NCBI RefSeq assembly: GCF_016695175.1
Contig: NZ_CP068023.1
Location: 484,501 to 548,500, forward strand
Length of the DNA: 64,000 nt
Reading direction: 5' to 3'
Source: Pseudoalteromonas sp. GCY
GTDB lineage: Bacteria; Pseudomonadota; Gammaproteobacteria; Enterobacterales; Alteromonadaceae
Below, piece by piece: positions 12,901-22,700 of the stretch. The position numbers and the translations under genes were made by a program. The notes beneath the pieces are model-generated. The model saw only the letters and a program-made list of their open reading frames with translations, was not told the origin of the DNA and searched no databases. Position 1 is the stretch's first letter. Every line of letters starts with the position of its first letter.

Positions 12901-13780
12901 AGGTACTCATTTGGTGGTACTGGATCAGCATCAACAGCCTGTGCCTATGGGCATGCCCGGTGAGCTATACATCGCAGGCGATAATGTGGCTCAGGCGTAT
13001 TTTGGGTTACCTGAGCTCAGCGCCAGTAAATTTGTGTCTTTGTCTTTGAACAATGACTCACAGCGTTATTATCAGACGGGCGATCAAGTGCGCTGGCTGC
13101 TAGATGAACAGGGCTGCCCCAGCGTGCTACAGTTTATTGGTCGTCGAGACAACCAAGTTAAACTGCGTGGTTATCGCATCGAGCTTGAAGAAATTGCGGC
13201 ACAACTTGAGCAACTAGATGCAGTGCAACAAGCGCATGTGTTACTCAACGAAAGTAAAGATAACTTACTGGCCTGTGTGGTGCTAACTACGCCATCGCAC
13301 AGTGATACCATCTGTGAGCTTGAACAGACGCTACACACTCAGATATTAGCCTTGTTAGCAGAGGTCCTACCAAGTTATATGTTGCCTTACAAGCTGTATG
13401 CACTGACTGCTATGCCGCTCACCAATAATGGCAAAGTAGACGCAGGAGTGCTTGCACAACTAGTGCAATCGCAACAGACGCAAGCGCTTACAGTACCTTT
13501 AGCTCCTATGACTGAACTACAAACGCTACTAGCAGAAATTTTTGCTCAAGTGCTCAATACTCAAGTTCGAGATATTAACAGTAATTTCTTTGAGCTGGGG
13601 GGGCACTCTTTATCAGCGAGCCAAGCGGTTGCCTTAATTGAACAGGCGCTTGAGGTGCCCATTACCTTAAAAGTATTGTTCGAGCGGCCAAGCGTAAGTG
13701 CACTTGCAACTTGGTGTGAGATCCACAGTGCAGCTAAAGCGGCGGACGAAAACGGCCAGTCTGAGGAGATGTTTTTGTGA
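3959..13780 (+). CDS. NRPS, three modules (C-A-PCP)x3 with TubC-type docking domain
   Basis: This 3273-residue synthetase begins with a TubC_N-like docking domain (residues 1-57). Three C-A-PCP modules follow, with carrier serines at about 1058, 2141 and 3217. All three C domains keep the HHxxxDG motif (HHIIGDG, HHIAADG, HHIASDG). Specificity codes read by alignment to GrsA are DLTKVGHVG(K), matching aspartate, then DATKVGEVG(K) twice, Asn-like. The two Asn-like A domains share long identical stretches, suggesting module duplication. No epimerization domain is present. Start ATG 3959 overlaps the upstream stop and has GGAG 11 bases before it. The protein ends in an acidic tail, EEMFL, resembling the TEMDL tail of the preceding synthetase, as expected if both tails bind downstream TubC-type domains. 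Domain calls are secure; substrate calls are inference from ten-residue codes. Confidence 0.96.
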   Translation: MMDNLAIKQWLDELDRQQIYVYLQQDKLKLRTPLGQVPEGILDKIKAHKAALITYLQGQQKQSAALSAAQQRMWFIDKYEGGTAAYNMAGLVKLSQPFSVTDIEQALSRLIAKYDILRARFITVQGKVVQQIEPAEAMKIALMTVDEEALPNQLPESIKQAVRYQFDLANESLLQVTALVSNSHIACRWLLVNMHHIIGDGWSVTVFINALLYELTEACVELPDLQYVDYVHWEQQLRQSPAYQQQLAYWTGQLEAFTPFELPTSYPRKKEKQYQGDTFRCSFNAEQIQLLDKACHLDGVTHFTALLGVFYILLYRYSEQADITLGVPVANRQQSEFEAMLGCFINTLPLRMQLNGHHSMSEAIKALQYKVLQGLSNQNAAVEDIIEALELPKSAAHSALFQVLFNYNGVASNKVSVNNQLEAELIALDNGTAKFDLTLSVDDTDDALVCDFVYATGLYDRALIQQFADDYLALVQCYCAKEALPIDYLVLKSTSAPTKAADINHNIGQPMLVPQAIRDIAQTQGEAIAVIVPSINGEASRTLTYKQLQSQSLQIANNLHVPTSIIALITTGGMSDILTMLGVMQSGRAYLPIDGNMPTARALQMLAQAECNTVVVSVETSLCQALREAGIQVLDYNELSQNKGAPQQTYSPSYDDSAYVMFTSGSTGTPKGVEISHGALSYYCSSIAARLSYNQDTRAGVVTGLATDLCLTAVYPVLTHGGTVVLTLANQAPEPAEIAAKLVAEQVNLIKLTPSFAAVLLPQFAEQKPAISQWVLGGEALGEQLVDSIRTLTPTARIFNHYGPTEACVGVVCHEVTDRRLTGHSYPIGTPLAHVTTCVLNKQGRPTPVGMPGELYIGGPSLAKGYINALSETTAQFTSVLQNSGQRTRFYRSGDSVRVNASGELEFLGRIDKQAKIRGYRVDLNEIEAALLALDEVTHAAVVVRKLGKQDALVAFVVSVNDSLCAATNLREVIRQGLKRRLPEPMIPSWIELCQHLPTLSNGKIDRQQLQSLALTSQSQSSEVTSALQRQLITLYQTLTGAPEVGLHDSFFSIGGHSLLAMQLLNELRAQLSVEVSLKQVFANPSVFELSEMLANSQSQSSLPSLQPAPSQPNYPLSFAQRRLWFVDQLQGHSNQYNLQGIFQLQGKLNAKALEQAFIAVIKQHPVLAFNYHQNEQGEPHQSANLDARFILVKHDWTDKSAEQQAHALEQVIAEDYATSFDLSRDLMLRASLYQQQAMRATLVITLHHIAADGWSIACLSEALGQAYKAALSGETLPLQEVHYVDYVMWQQQLEQGSLWQQELDYWRMQLQGLPKVHELPLDCSREAKTSSRGALVIEPIPAALVSALRAYQTRSGQTLFVLLQTLFSLWLSRFSQQRDVVVGTPVSGRHLKAFESMIGNFINTLVLRSEWSEDTSFTQALQQTQGLLNDALQHQHIPFDVLVDELDVERSSAQHPLHQIVFRVNNQVNENLRLEQLEVTPRQSKVRGAKLDLEVAVIDEGDVLTVEWLYDSNLWQEASVVNFHQQFCYVLSQCLAEPNIPLSALSLWPAEQQLALLKQQQSFVVEVTEQQPWVTQFSQAALQTPLQTAVRMGEFTCSYLTLEKCANQLANSLLEMAFAEQSRIAILLPSSSYMVAAVLAILKARHTYVPIHHDTPTDTLAYIMNDADIALTLALSEDAERLIEAGSDFLLLDDLFEAEGNFAFYDTSLLVDEDAAAFNEAELAYVIYTSGSTGQPKGVPISHGNLNNYLRFACQRYLPQSGDITKAVLSTPLAFDATVTALVPILMRGGELELLPTGAELLPALQTQIFAAKEAKLFKLTPAHLRAVFALSDAQTRSDIAHRFVVGGEGLSTALVDKLMDKLPNAQWINEYGPTEATVGCSIYAVSRESRHLLAGHEEVPIGHAIDNMTLAVVDEFGELALPNMPGELWLAGDGVCEGYINLASVTQTRFVEQAVPVSGTSRRRWYRSGDKAKWQANARGEADYLCYLGRLDEQVKLRGYRISLVAIAHQIDALAQVKSCAVSVDEAQESLVAHVVLNDEAKLTLVQLRQALSQSLANYMLPAALDIVADIPLTANGKVDKSALQFAYQALAKSQEVTEVIDGSTLTDIQRYLLELYRDLLPSPVQSINDSFFDLGGHSLLAIKVISRVRSEQQRNITLPQLFDAPSIAAFAEVITASSMIAHSNTIEPVSRAQALPLSFAQQRLWLIDQLHEQSLQYQMPASYWCEGALDIDALTQALSAIVARHEVLRTVIVPASGDHGAVQQVRAQVACPVELVDLSGLNNAEQQLRWQTLQQQSLNKPFDLCQDTMLRVICVQFSRNQFGLLFNMHHIASDGWSMALLAKEFVAFYRHFSEAPAYPLPEQYSKPLAVQYADFAYWQQQQRDRYQADLAYWQTQLQQCPVVHELPLDFERPQVQSLEGEYIRHTFTTSQVEAIKAHCQAQGVTLYMWLQSAFSLLMLRLSQTQDIVIGSPIAGREVKELEGLLGCFVNTLAIRARKVGSPSFNDWLSEQKQVILAAFAHQSLPFEQLVDAINPPRSLAHSPVLQILFALQNNEQSDFELPHLKIEQQLDLKPAMKFDLEVNAQESGSEVAVQWNYAKALFKHTSVQAMVDAFVTLIDAALINPEQSVNTLPLVESKALSELGLARQAQPPWFISDKIQHFAQHHANHNAVRDMAGKRLSFGELESQSNQLARYLVEQGVTARSQVAISLAPSCEQVVALLAILKVGAVYVPLDPNAPSQRQQYILRDSKATCLITTSTLLTNSADLSCRLVLMDTAQHWQNMPVEALAPLSDIDAPAYIIYTSGTTGQPKGVVVSHRNLHLYLEHVSHSYLQGDIQESVVSTPLAFDATVTSLWGALVNGLGVVLLSDGGQLITELSACLAREEALLFKVTPAHLQGVLARLQPSNAAHQIVVGGEALSSSVVAQVGTLMPQAHFYNEYGPTEATVGCCVYRCNGQDAVSLAQQSQRFVPIGSAIQGTHLVVLDQHQQPVPMGMPGELYIAGDNVAQAYFGLPELSASKFVSLSLNNDSQRYYQTGDQVRWLLDEQGCPSVLQFIGRRDNQVKLRGYRIELEEIAAQLEQLDAVQQAHVLLNESKDNLLACVVLTTPSHSDTICELEQTLHTQILALLAEVLPSYMLPYKLYALTAMPLTNNGKVDAGVLAQLVQSQQTQALTVPLAPMTELQTLLAEIFAQVLNTQVRDINSNFFELGGHSLSASQAVALIEQALEVPITLKVLFERPSVSALATWCEIHSAAKAADENGQSEEMFL

Positions 13781-16700
13781 TGAATGAACAGCAAAGACAA
13801 ATAGAGGCATTGATTGCTGAAGCATTAGCAGCTGGCGTGACCTTGTATGAAAAAAACGGTGGCTTGGCATTTAAGCAAACCGCTGGATTTCCTCCACAGT
13901 TAAAACAGCAAGTGGTTGAATATAAATCAGAGATCATTGCCTATTTCCAACAGCAAAGCCGTGATGTGGCGAAGTCATCGTCGAAAATAGTCGCGCAGCC
14001 AAGCGCGGGTAAAACCTTACCGCTGAGCTTTGCACAAGAAGGGTTGTGGTTTATAGAGCAACTGCAAGGCAGCAAGCAGTATTACATGCCTGCCGAGTTT
14101 TTGTTACGTGGCGAGCTTAATATTCAAGCAATGCGCAGCGCCGTACAAGATGTGGTGCAGCGCCACGAAATACTGCGCGCTAGGTTTGTAAAAAATGAAC
14201 AAGATGGCCAACCCCAGCTGCAAATAACGGATGACGTGAGTGCGCCGTTCGTGTGGCTTGATGCCAGTGTAGTACCTGAGGAAACAAGGCAAGCCTATAT
14301 TACTTCACACCTTGAGGCCCATCAGAATAAGCCTTTTGACTTGGCTCATGATTGTTTGCTTCGCGTGCTGGTGGTGAGTGATGGCGATGAACATCACCTT
14401 GCATTTAATATGCATCATATTGTCTCTGATGGGGCGTCAATGGTGCTACTTGCACAAGAAATAGAAGCTGGCTATTGCAAACACATAGGCGCACCGTATT
14501 CGCCGCTGGCTGCTATTAATGTGCAATATAGCGATTTTAGTCAGTGGCAGCGAGCACAGCTAACGCCAGAGCGCATCGAAGCACCACTGGCACAATTAAA
14601 ACAGCAATTTAGCGAATTAGCGCCGTTGCAGTCATTGCCTTGTGATTTTGTTCGTCCTGCGGTGCAGTCGTTAACGGGGAAGGTATATCGCCAAGCGCTT
14701 GATGCGTCGTTATTTGCGGCGATCTCGACACAGGCGAAGTCGCTCCAGCTGACACCCTTTATGTGGCTGCTCAATACCTTTATGTTGTTTATCGCAAGGC
14801 TTACGCAATCGCAGCAGGTGGTTGTAGGAACGCCAGAACTTGGCCGTCATCACCCCGAATTAACGCCATTAATCGGCTTGTTTGTTAATACCTTAGTGAT
14901 GCATGCAAAGCTCGACAGTGATATGCCATTTAGCCAATGGTTGCAGCAACAAAAAGCCCTCAACCTAGCGGCGTTTGAATATCGCGATATTCCCTTTGAT
15001 AAAGTGGTGGAAGCGGTTGGCGCTCCACGAGATTTAAGTCACCATCCGTTAGTGCAAATATTATTTACACTGGAAACCCGTGATGAGCGCGCTTTTACGC
15101 TTCCTGGGTTATCAGTTCAAGAAGTGCAAAAACCACAGGCGGATAGCATAGCGGTAAAATGCGACTTAGAGCTCAATGCGGTGATTGATGAGCAGACACT
15201 TTATTTACATTGGAAGTTTGATAGCCATCTTTACACAGAAGAGACCATCAAACATTGGGCGGATTGTTTCCATACGCTGCTTCAAGCTTGTGTCACAGCC
15301 CCTCATACCACTGTTGGTGAACTTGCCTTACTGAGCCAAAAGCAGCAGCAAGCTTTAATAACGGGCGCTCAATGCCAAGGGGCAATTTGGCCTAAGCAAG
15401 ACACCATCACCAGTTTATTCACGCGCTACGCCGAGCACTTTGCCACACGCACTGCCGTGCAAGATAGCACTACTGTGCTGAGTTATCGTGACCTTAACGA
15501 TCGAGTCAATGCGCTGGCGGTAATGCTGTTACAGAAGGGTGTTACGCCACGAACCATGCTGGTGGTGAGTGTATCACGCAGCATTGAGATGATAGTGACC
15601 CTGTTGGCAGTGCTTAGAGTGGGTGCTGCCTACGTGCCGGTAGATCCCGACTATCCTCAAGAACGCATTGAGTATATTTTGGGAGACGTGCAAAGCCCAT
15701 TTCTGCTTTGTGACAACGCCACGCAGGTACTGTTTAGTCAGCTTTCATACCAGCTAATTAATGTGTCACAGGCAGAACATCAGGTCAGCCGCGAAGCCCT
15801 CAAGCAGCTAGATGCTATTCAGGTTGAGCCGCAAGACTTGGCTTATATGATCTATACCTCGGGCACCACAGGGCGACCAAAAGGCGTACAAATTGAGCAC
15901 CGTCATGTGGTGCGGTTACTCCATGTTGAGCCCAGTTTATTCGATTTTAATGAGCAAGATGTTTGGACCTTATTTCATTCCTTCTGCTTTGATTTCTCTG
16001 TGTGGGAAATGTATGGCGCGTTACTCTTTGGCGCTCGTCTTGTGGTTGTGGATAAAGCGACTGCGCAAGACACTCAAGCTTTTGCTCAGTTGTTGGTTGA
16101 TGCTCGTGTTACGGTCTTAAATCAAACACCAAGTGCGTTTTACGCGCTACAAACCACGCTGCTTGATGACAGTCACCTCGCGAGCCAATGTGCAGTGCGG
16201 TACGTGATTTTTGGTGGTGAAGCGTTGCAGCCAAGTAAGCTACAACCTTGGGCACAACACTTACCAAATTGCCAGTTAATCAATATGTATGGGATTACCG
16301 AAACCACGGTACATGTTACGTTTAAGGCGCTGGAGCCTGCGGATCTGACGCTTGGCACCAGTAATATAGGTCGTGCTATTCCGACTACCAGCTGCTATGT
16401 CCTTGATGACAAGCAAAGGCTCTTGCCGCAAGGCGCCGTGGGCGAGTTGTACGTAGGTGGCGAGGGGGTTTGTCGGGGATATTGGCAACGTGACGAATTA
16501 AACGCGACCCGCTTTATTCAAAACCCATTTAGTGAAGCGTCTGAGCAGCGGCTATATCGCTCAGGAGATCTCGTGCGCTTAATGGCCAGCGGAGAGCTGA
16601 GCTATGTTGGCCGAATTGACGACCAGGTAAAAGTTCGGGGTTATCGCATTGAATTAGGCGAAATTGAAAACCAGTTGCGCCATCATCCCGAAGTGGCTGA

Positions 16701-19700
16701 GGTCACTGTGCTGTTAAATCGGCAAGACTCAGAAAACGTCTGGATCTGCGCCTTTGTGGTGTTACACAAACAGGTCGAGTTCGACGACATCACTTTAGTC
16801 ATGCAGCAGTTTTTAAAACAAAATTTACCCGACCATATGTTGCCTGCAAAAGTTCAAGCGGTGGCAGCTATGCCACTGACCAGCAATGGCAAAGTAGATA
16901 AAAAAGCACTATTGCAGCAACTTGATACAAGCGTTAACGAAAACACTTATGAAGCACCGATTGGCGAGCTTGAAACCCAACTTGCAAGCTATTTTGCTGA
17001 GATACTGCAGCGCGAATCAGTTGGTCGCTATGACGACTTTTTTAGACTCGGCGGGCATTCGCTACTTGCTGCAAAACTGGCAAACCATATTCGCAAGACG
17101 CTGCACATTGAGTTACCGCTGCAAGCGATTTTTACGCACCCTACGGTGCAAGGCTTAGCGGCTGCACTTGAAAAGCAAGACGCGCAGCTAAGCACAATTG
17201 CTGTGGTGGATAAAACCAATGGCGTGGTATTGTCTTTTGCTCAGCAGCGTTTGTGGACATTAGATCAAATGCAGCAGGGCAGCCAGCAATATCAAATTCA
17301 AGCGTTATTGGCTTTTTCAGGAGAGCTTGATCTGAGCGCATTCGAGCAAAGTTGGCAAAAGGTGCTGTCACGGCATCAGGTGTTGTATTCGGCTATCACC
17401 AACACTAATGATGGGCCTAAACAGTACCTTGTGGCTTTACCTGAGCATTTTGTTACGCTCATTGACGTCTCCACACAATCGCCGCTTTGGCAAAACTTGC
17501 TTTGGCAGCGCGCGATACGAGACGACCAAGCGCAGGGTTTTGATCTTAGTAAAGCGCTAATGATCCGTGCAACCCTAGTTCGATTTTCATCAGACTACCA
17601 TCGCCTTATCGTCAATATGCACCATATTGCAAGTGATGCTCGCTCCATTGAAGTATTAATGCGAGAGCTTACGCAATTTTATTCCCATTATGCCCAAGGC
17701 TGTGAACTTGCCCATGACTTGATTGCGCCACCAGAGGTGCAATACGCGGATTATGCCCACTGGCATCGAGCACAATGCCAAGGCGCGCAGCAAAGTGCAG
17801 ACATGGCATTTTGGTCAGCGTATCTTGACGATGCGCCGCCACTGCACCAATTACCGCTCGATACGCCGCGTGGGCAAGCTGTGAATATTAGCGCGCAAGC
17901 ATTTAATGAGCAGCTAAGCGCAGAGACATGGCAACGGCTACAGCAGCATTGCCAGCGCTTGGCAATAACCCCGTTTATTTGGTTGCATAGCGCGTATGCG
18001 GTGGTGCTCGCTAAGTTTAGCCAAGTGGATGATATTGTGATTGGTGCGCCATTTTCAGGGCGGCATCACCCACAAGTGGAGCAGTTGATTGGCTTTTTCG
18101 TCAATGCCTTGCCTATTCGCGTGAAGTTCGATTGGCAGCAGGGTTTCAGCCAACTACTCGATATACAAAGAGAGCAGATTGAGCAAGTACATCAACATCA
18201 ATCTCTTCCCTTTGAGAGGCTCATTGACCATCTTGGTGTTAGCCGAGAGCTGAGTCACCAAAGTGTTTTCCAGTTGAGTTTTGCGTTTAATCCCGAGCCA
18301 CAGCACACACCAGAATTTGAGGGGCTCAGCACGGAAGTTTTAGCGTCGGAAAACGCGCGTGCCAAGTTTGATATCGAGCTCAGTGCAACAGTAAATGGGC
18401 AAGGGTTGAGACTGCACTGGCTATACAACAGTGGACTATTTGAAAGAGAAACTGTGGCTAGCATTGCAGAGTGTTTTAATGCCGTGATAGTGCAGTTACT
18501 CACACAGCCTGATTGCCCGCTTGCGGATATAAAACTTTGCAAGGAGCTGCCGCTAGAGAATCATGCGATTTCAGGCAAATCAGCGCCGGAACACTTTGAG
18601 CTGTCTGTGCTTGAGCAAATTGAGCGAAATCTGGCTGTGCCCACACAGGCCAAACAGATAGCGGTAATTGACACAAACTCAAATCAAACCTTGAGTTATG
18701 GTGAGCTTAATGAACGAGCGCGTGCATTGGCGGCGCTGTTATTGAGCGAGGGGCTGCAACCCGAGCAACCTGTGCTTGTCGCGATGCCAGGGAGTGCGGA
18801 TCTCATTGTGGCGATGTTGGCTGTATTAAAAGCGGGTGGGTGCTATGTACCTGTGGACCCTCATTATCCTCAAGCTCGGGTCAACTATATTGCCAAAGAC
18901 AGCAGCGCTACCTTGGTTTTAACAAAGTGTGCGTTTGCAGCTTGCTTTGAGGTAGCAAAGTTAGATGATAATCACCTTGAGGCTGAATATCGCTCCCCAC
19001 ATGTCATTTGTATTGATGACGCTAAAGTGCAAGCGCGCCTTGTGGCAATACCACTACCTCAGCAGTTTCCAAAAGTTAAAGCGGAGCAGCTGGCCTATGT
19101 GATTTATACCTCAGGCACGACAGGTAATCCTAAAGGCGTGATGATAGCCCACCAAGGGTTGGCGAATTTATGTGGTTGGCACCGACGCGCCTTTGCGGTG
19201 GATAATCATAGCGTAGCGAGTCAAACCGCCAACCCCGCCTTTGATGCGGCTACGTGGGAAATTTGGCCTTATTTGTGTGCTGGCGCGAGCTTAGTGTGTG
19301 TGACAAAAGCGGTGCTACAGTCACCGGCCGAATTAACAGCCTGCTTCAATACATACCAAGTCACGCATAGTTTTATTGCAACGCCAATCGCTCAAACGCT
19401 GCTCACTGAGACTTTGTTTAATCCACAAAGCTTGCGCTATTTATTGGTTGGCGGCGATAAACTCGGTGCGCTGCAAGCAAAAGAGTACGGATTTACCCTA
19501 GTCAATAACTATGGACCTACCGAAGCCTCGGTGGTCGCGACTTCAGGTGTGGTTGAGTTTGACGATAAGGTGCCTGATATCGGCTTGCCCGTCGACAATA
19601 GTCAGCTGTTTATTTTAGATCCACAACTGCGCGCTGTGCCACCGGGGATGATTGGGGAGTTATACGTAACAGGGGCAGGACTTGCCAGAGGATATTTACA

Positions 19701-22700
19701 TCAACCACAGCTTAGTGCTGAGCGTTTTATTGAGCTACAAGTCTCTCCCTCGCATACGGTGCGAGCCTATAAAACGGGAGATTTGGTCCGCCTGCTTAGC
19801 AGCGGCCGTATCGCCTATATGGGTCGTAACGATGGACAAGTAAAACTGCGAGGTTATCGTATTGAGTTGGCGGAAATTGAACAGCAAATTGGGCTACTCT
19901 CGAGCGTACAAGAATGTGCGGTTCAGATAACCACAAGCGCGTCAGGGCAGCCACAGTTACAGGCATTTGTGGTGGCAACAACTGAGCCTCAAGTGCTTCA
20001 AGCCCAGCTAAAGGAAAGACTACCAAGTTATATGGTGCCAGAGCATTTTGTCATGCTCGCAAGGCTACCTTTGACACCACATGGCAAGGTTGACCATCGT
20101 GCCTTGGCAACACTTGGTAAAACTCAACAGACTATCACAGTAACCGAGCAGAGCGCGGTCATACCAAAGGCTAACAGCATCGTAGCGCAGTTACTGGCGA
20201 TTTATCGTCAGGTATTAAATACGCCATCCATGACCGCTGAAGATGACTATTTTGCGTTGGGCGGCGACTCTATTTTGAGTATTCAAATCGCCAGTAAAGC
20301 CAAAGCGCTCAAGTTACCTGTCAGTGCGACCGACGTGTTTACCTACCCCAGTGTTTCGGCTCTTGCTGCAAGACTTGCCCAGCAGGATATTCACCTGCCG
20401 ATGGGTAAAGAAAGGCTAAAACTTTCAGGCCCGCTCGATAAATTACCAATTCAGCATTGGTTTTTTGGCCAACAATTTGCTAAACCCAGTCATTGGGATC
20501 AGAGCGTGCTGGTGAGTGTAGGTAAATCCGTCACACCAGCGCAGCTCATGCAAATGATAGAGTACTTGATAGCCCAGCATGATGCGCTACGTTTGGTGGT
20601 TGCAGATGAAAATACCCTATTTGTACGTGATGGCATTGATATTCAAAAGGTATTTACGGCGCATACGCTTGAGCGTGACGCATGGCAAGCTGAGCTGAGC
20701 GAGTTCAGTGAACAAGTGCAGCAAGGTTTTGCGTTTACTGGCACGCCACTGTTTAAAGCGGTGCTATTTGTTACACCTGACAGTGAGGCCAATAATCGCT
20801 TGTTGTTTAGCGCCCATCACTTGCTGGTGGATGGCGTCTCTTGGCGTGTGTTACTTGAAGATGTGAGCCAGCTACTACAGCAGCAAATAAACAATGTGCC
20901 GCTGGAGCTTCCTGCCGCAAGCGCGAATTTGGCTGAACTTGCCGATTTTTATCGTGAACTTGCAACCAATGAGCGCGATTTGCGCAAATGGCAGAAGGTG
21001 GCGGCACAGGCTGAAAGCTCACATTTATTGAGTCTTAAAGATACAAGCGCGACCCCAACCATAGCCAAAGTTCGCCACACATTGTCAGCAACGCACACCC
21101 GTGCGCTACTGGGATCCGCCAACACCAGTTATGGTACGACGGCGCAAGCATTGCTGCTCAGTGCGCTTGCCTGGTGTGCGCAAAAGCGTGGTGCAGGCAG
21201 TGAAGTGATCATGCTAGAAGGGCATGGTCGCGAGTTACTGACGGAGGCTCTGGACAGCAGCCGAACCGTTGGCTGGTTAACGGCGCTCTATCCAATGCTG
21301 TTATTTAGTAATGGCAGCCGCTTGCATGATGTGATTTGCAGTATCAAGGCAGAGCTTGAAAGGAGCGCTAAAGTCGCCAGTAGTTATGGTGCAGCGCGGT
21401 ATTTACACCCAGAGCCAAACGTTCGCTCATCGCTTGAGATTGATACCCGAGGCTTACTGTTTTTCAACTATTTAGGCCAGCTAGATACAGTCATTGAGCA
21501 ACAAGGTTTGCTGGGAGATGCTCGTGAGTCGACTGGCACTTTGGTTGCAGAGTCAAACCTCAATTACTTTGGAGCACAGCTAACAGCGGCGGTTGTCGAT
21601 GGTCAATTGGCGTTAACGTTAGAGTTTGACAGCCAGCGCTTAGCACCTGAAGAAGCAGAGCGGTTAAGTAAAGAGATACTCGAAAGTCTAATTCAGGTCA
21701 TCGAACACTGCCAATCCCAACCTCAACGTCATTATACTGTCAGCGACTTCACGCTTCTCAGCGGTATTTCTGAACGGCAGTTACAGCGCATACTTGGACA
21801 GGTTGAAGGGAAAGTTGAGGATATTTACCCCCTTACAGGCTTACAGCAAGGCATGTGGTTTCACAGTCAAACGGTACATAAGGCGCACGCTCAAAACACG
21901 CAACCTTATGTCGAGCAAACCAGCTTATTGCTGCAAGGAAGTATAGATATTGAAGCGCTGAGTTACGCTTGGCAGCAATTGATTAAGCAGCACAGCATAT
22001 TACGCTCGGCTTTTATAGACGTTGCTGGCGAGCCGCTGCAGGTGGTCTGTAAACATGCCGATGTACTACTGACGCTGCTCCAGAGTGATGCCATCGCAGA
22101 AGAACAATCGCACATGGTGAAATTACAGGCCGAAGTAGAGCTTGCCGAGCCGCTTAGGCTTTCACTGGCGCCTTGTATGCGGTTGTGTTTAATCGCTTTT
22201 GAAGATGGCAATGTTGGGGTGGTTTGGACCTATCACCATCTCATCATGGATGGCTGGTCGCTGCCAGTGTTATTTGCTGAATTATTGGCATTTTATCAAG
22301 CCCGTTGCCAAGGTGAGTTACGGCCCATTGTGGTAGATAATTTTCGCGATCATATCGAATATTTGCATACGCATGTTGACCGCGACGAAGCGTTTTGGCG
22401 GGAGTCTTTGGGTGGAGTTACCGCGCCCACATTACTCAGCGAAAAGGTACTACATACTGAAAATAAAGCGGCTGGTGTTAAAGAACTTAGTGTGACGTTA
22501 CCGCAATCACTGCAAGATGCCGTGACTCGCTTTACAAGCGAGCAAGGACTTACCGTCAATCAGTTTATCCAAGGGCTCTGGGCGTATTGGGTGGCAAGTT
22601 GCTGCAATGAACCGTATGCCTTATTTGGTCAAACCATCGCGGGTAGACCTACAGATCTTAGTAGAATGGCGCAGCGCGTTGGCTTGTATATCAATACTCA

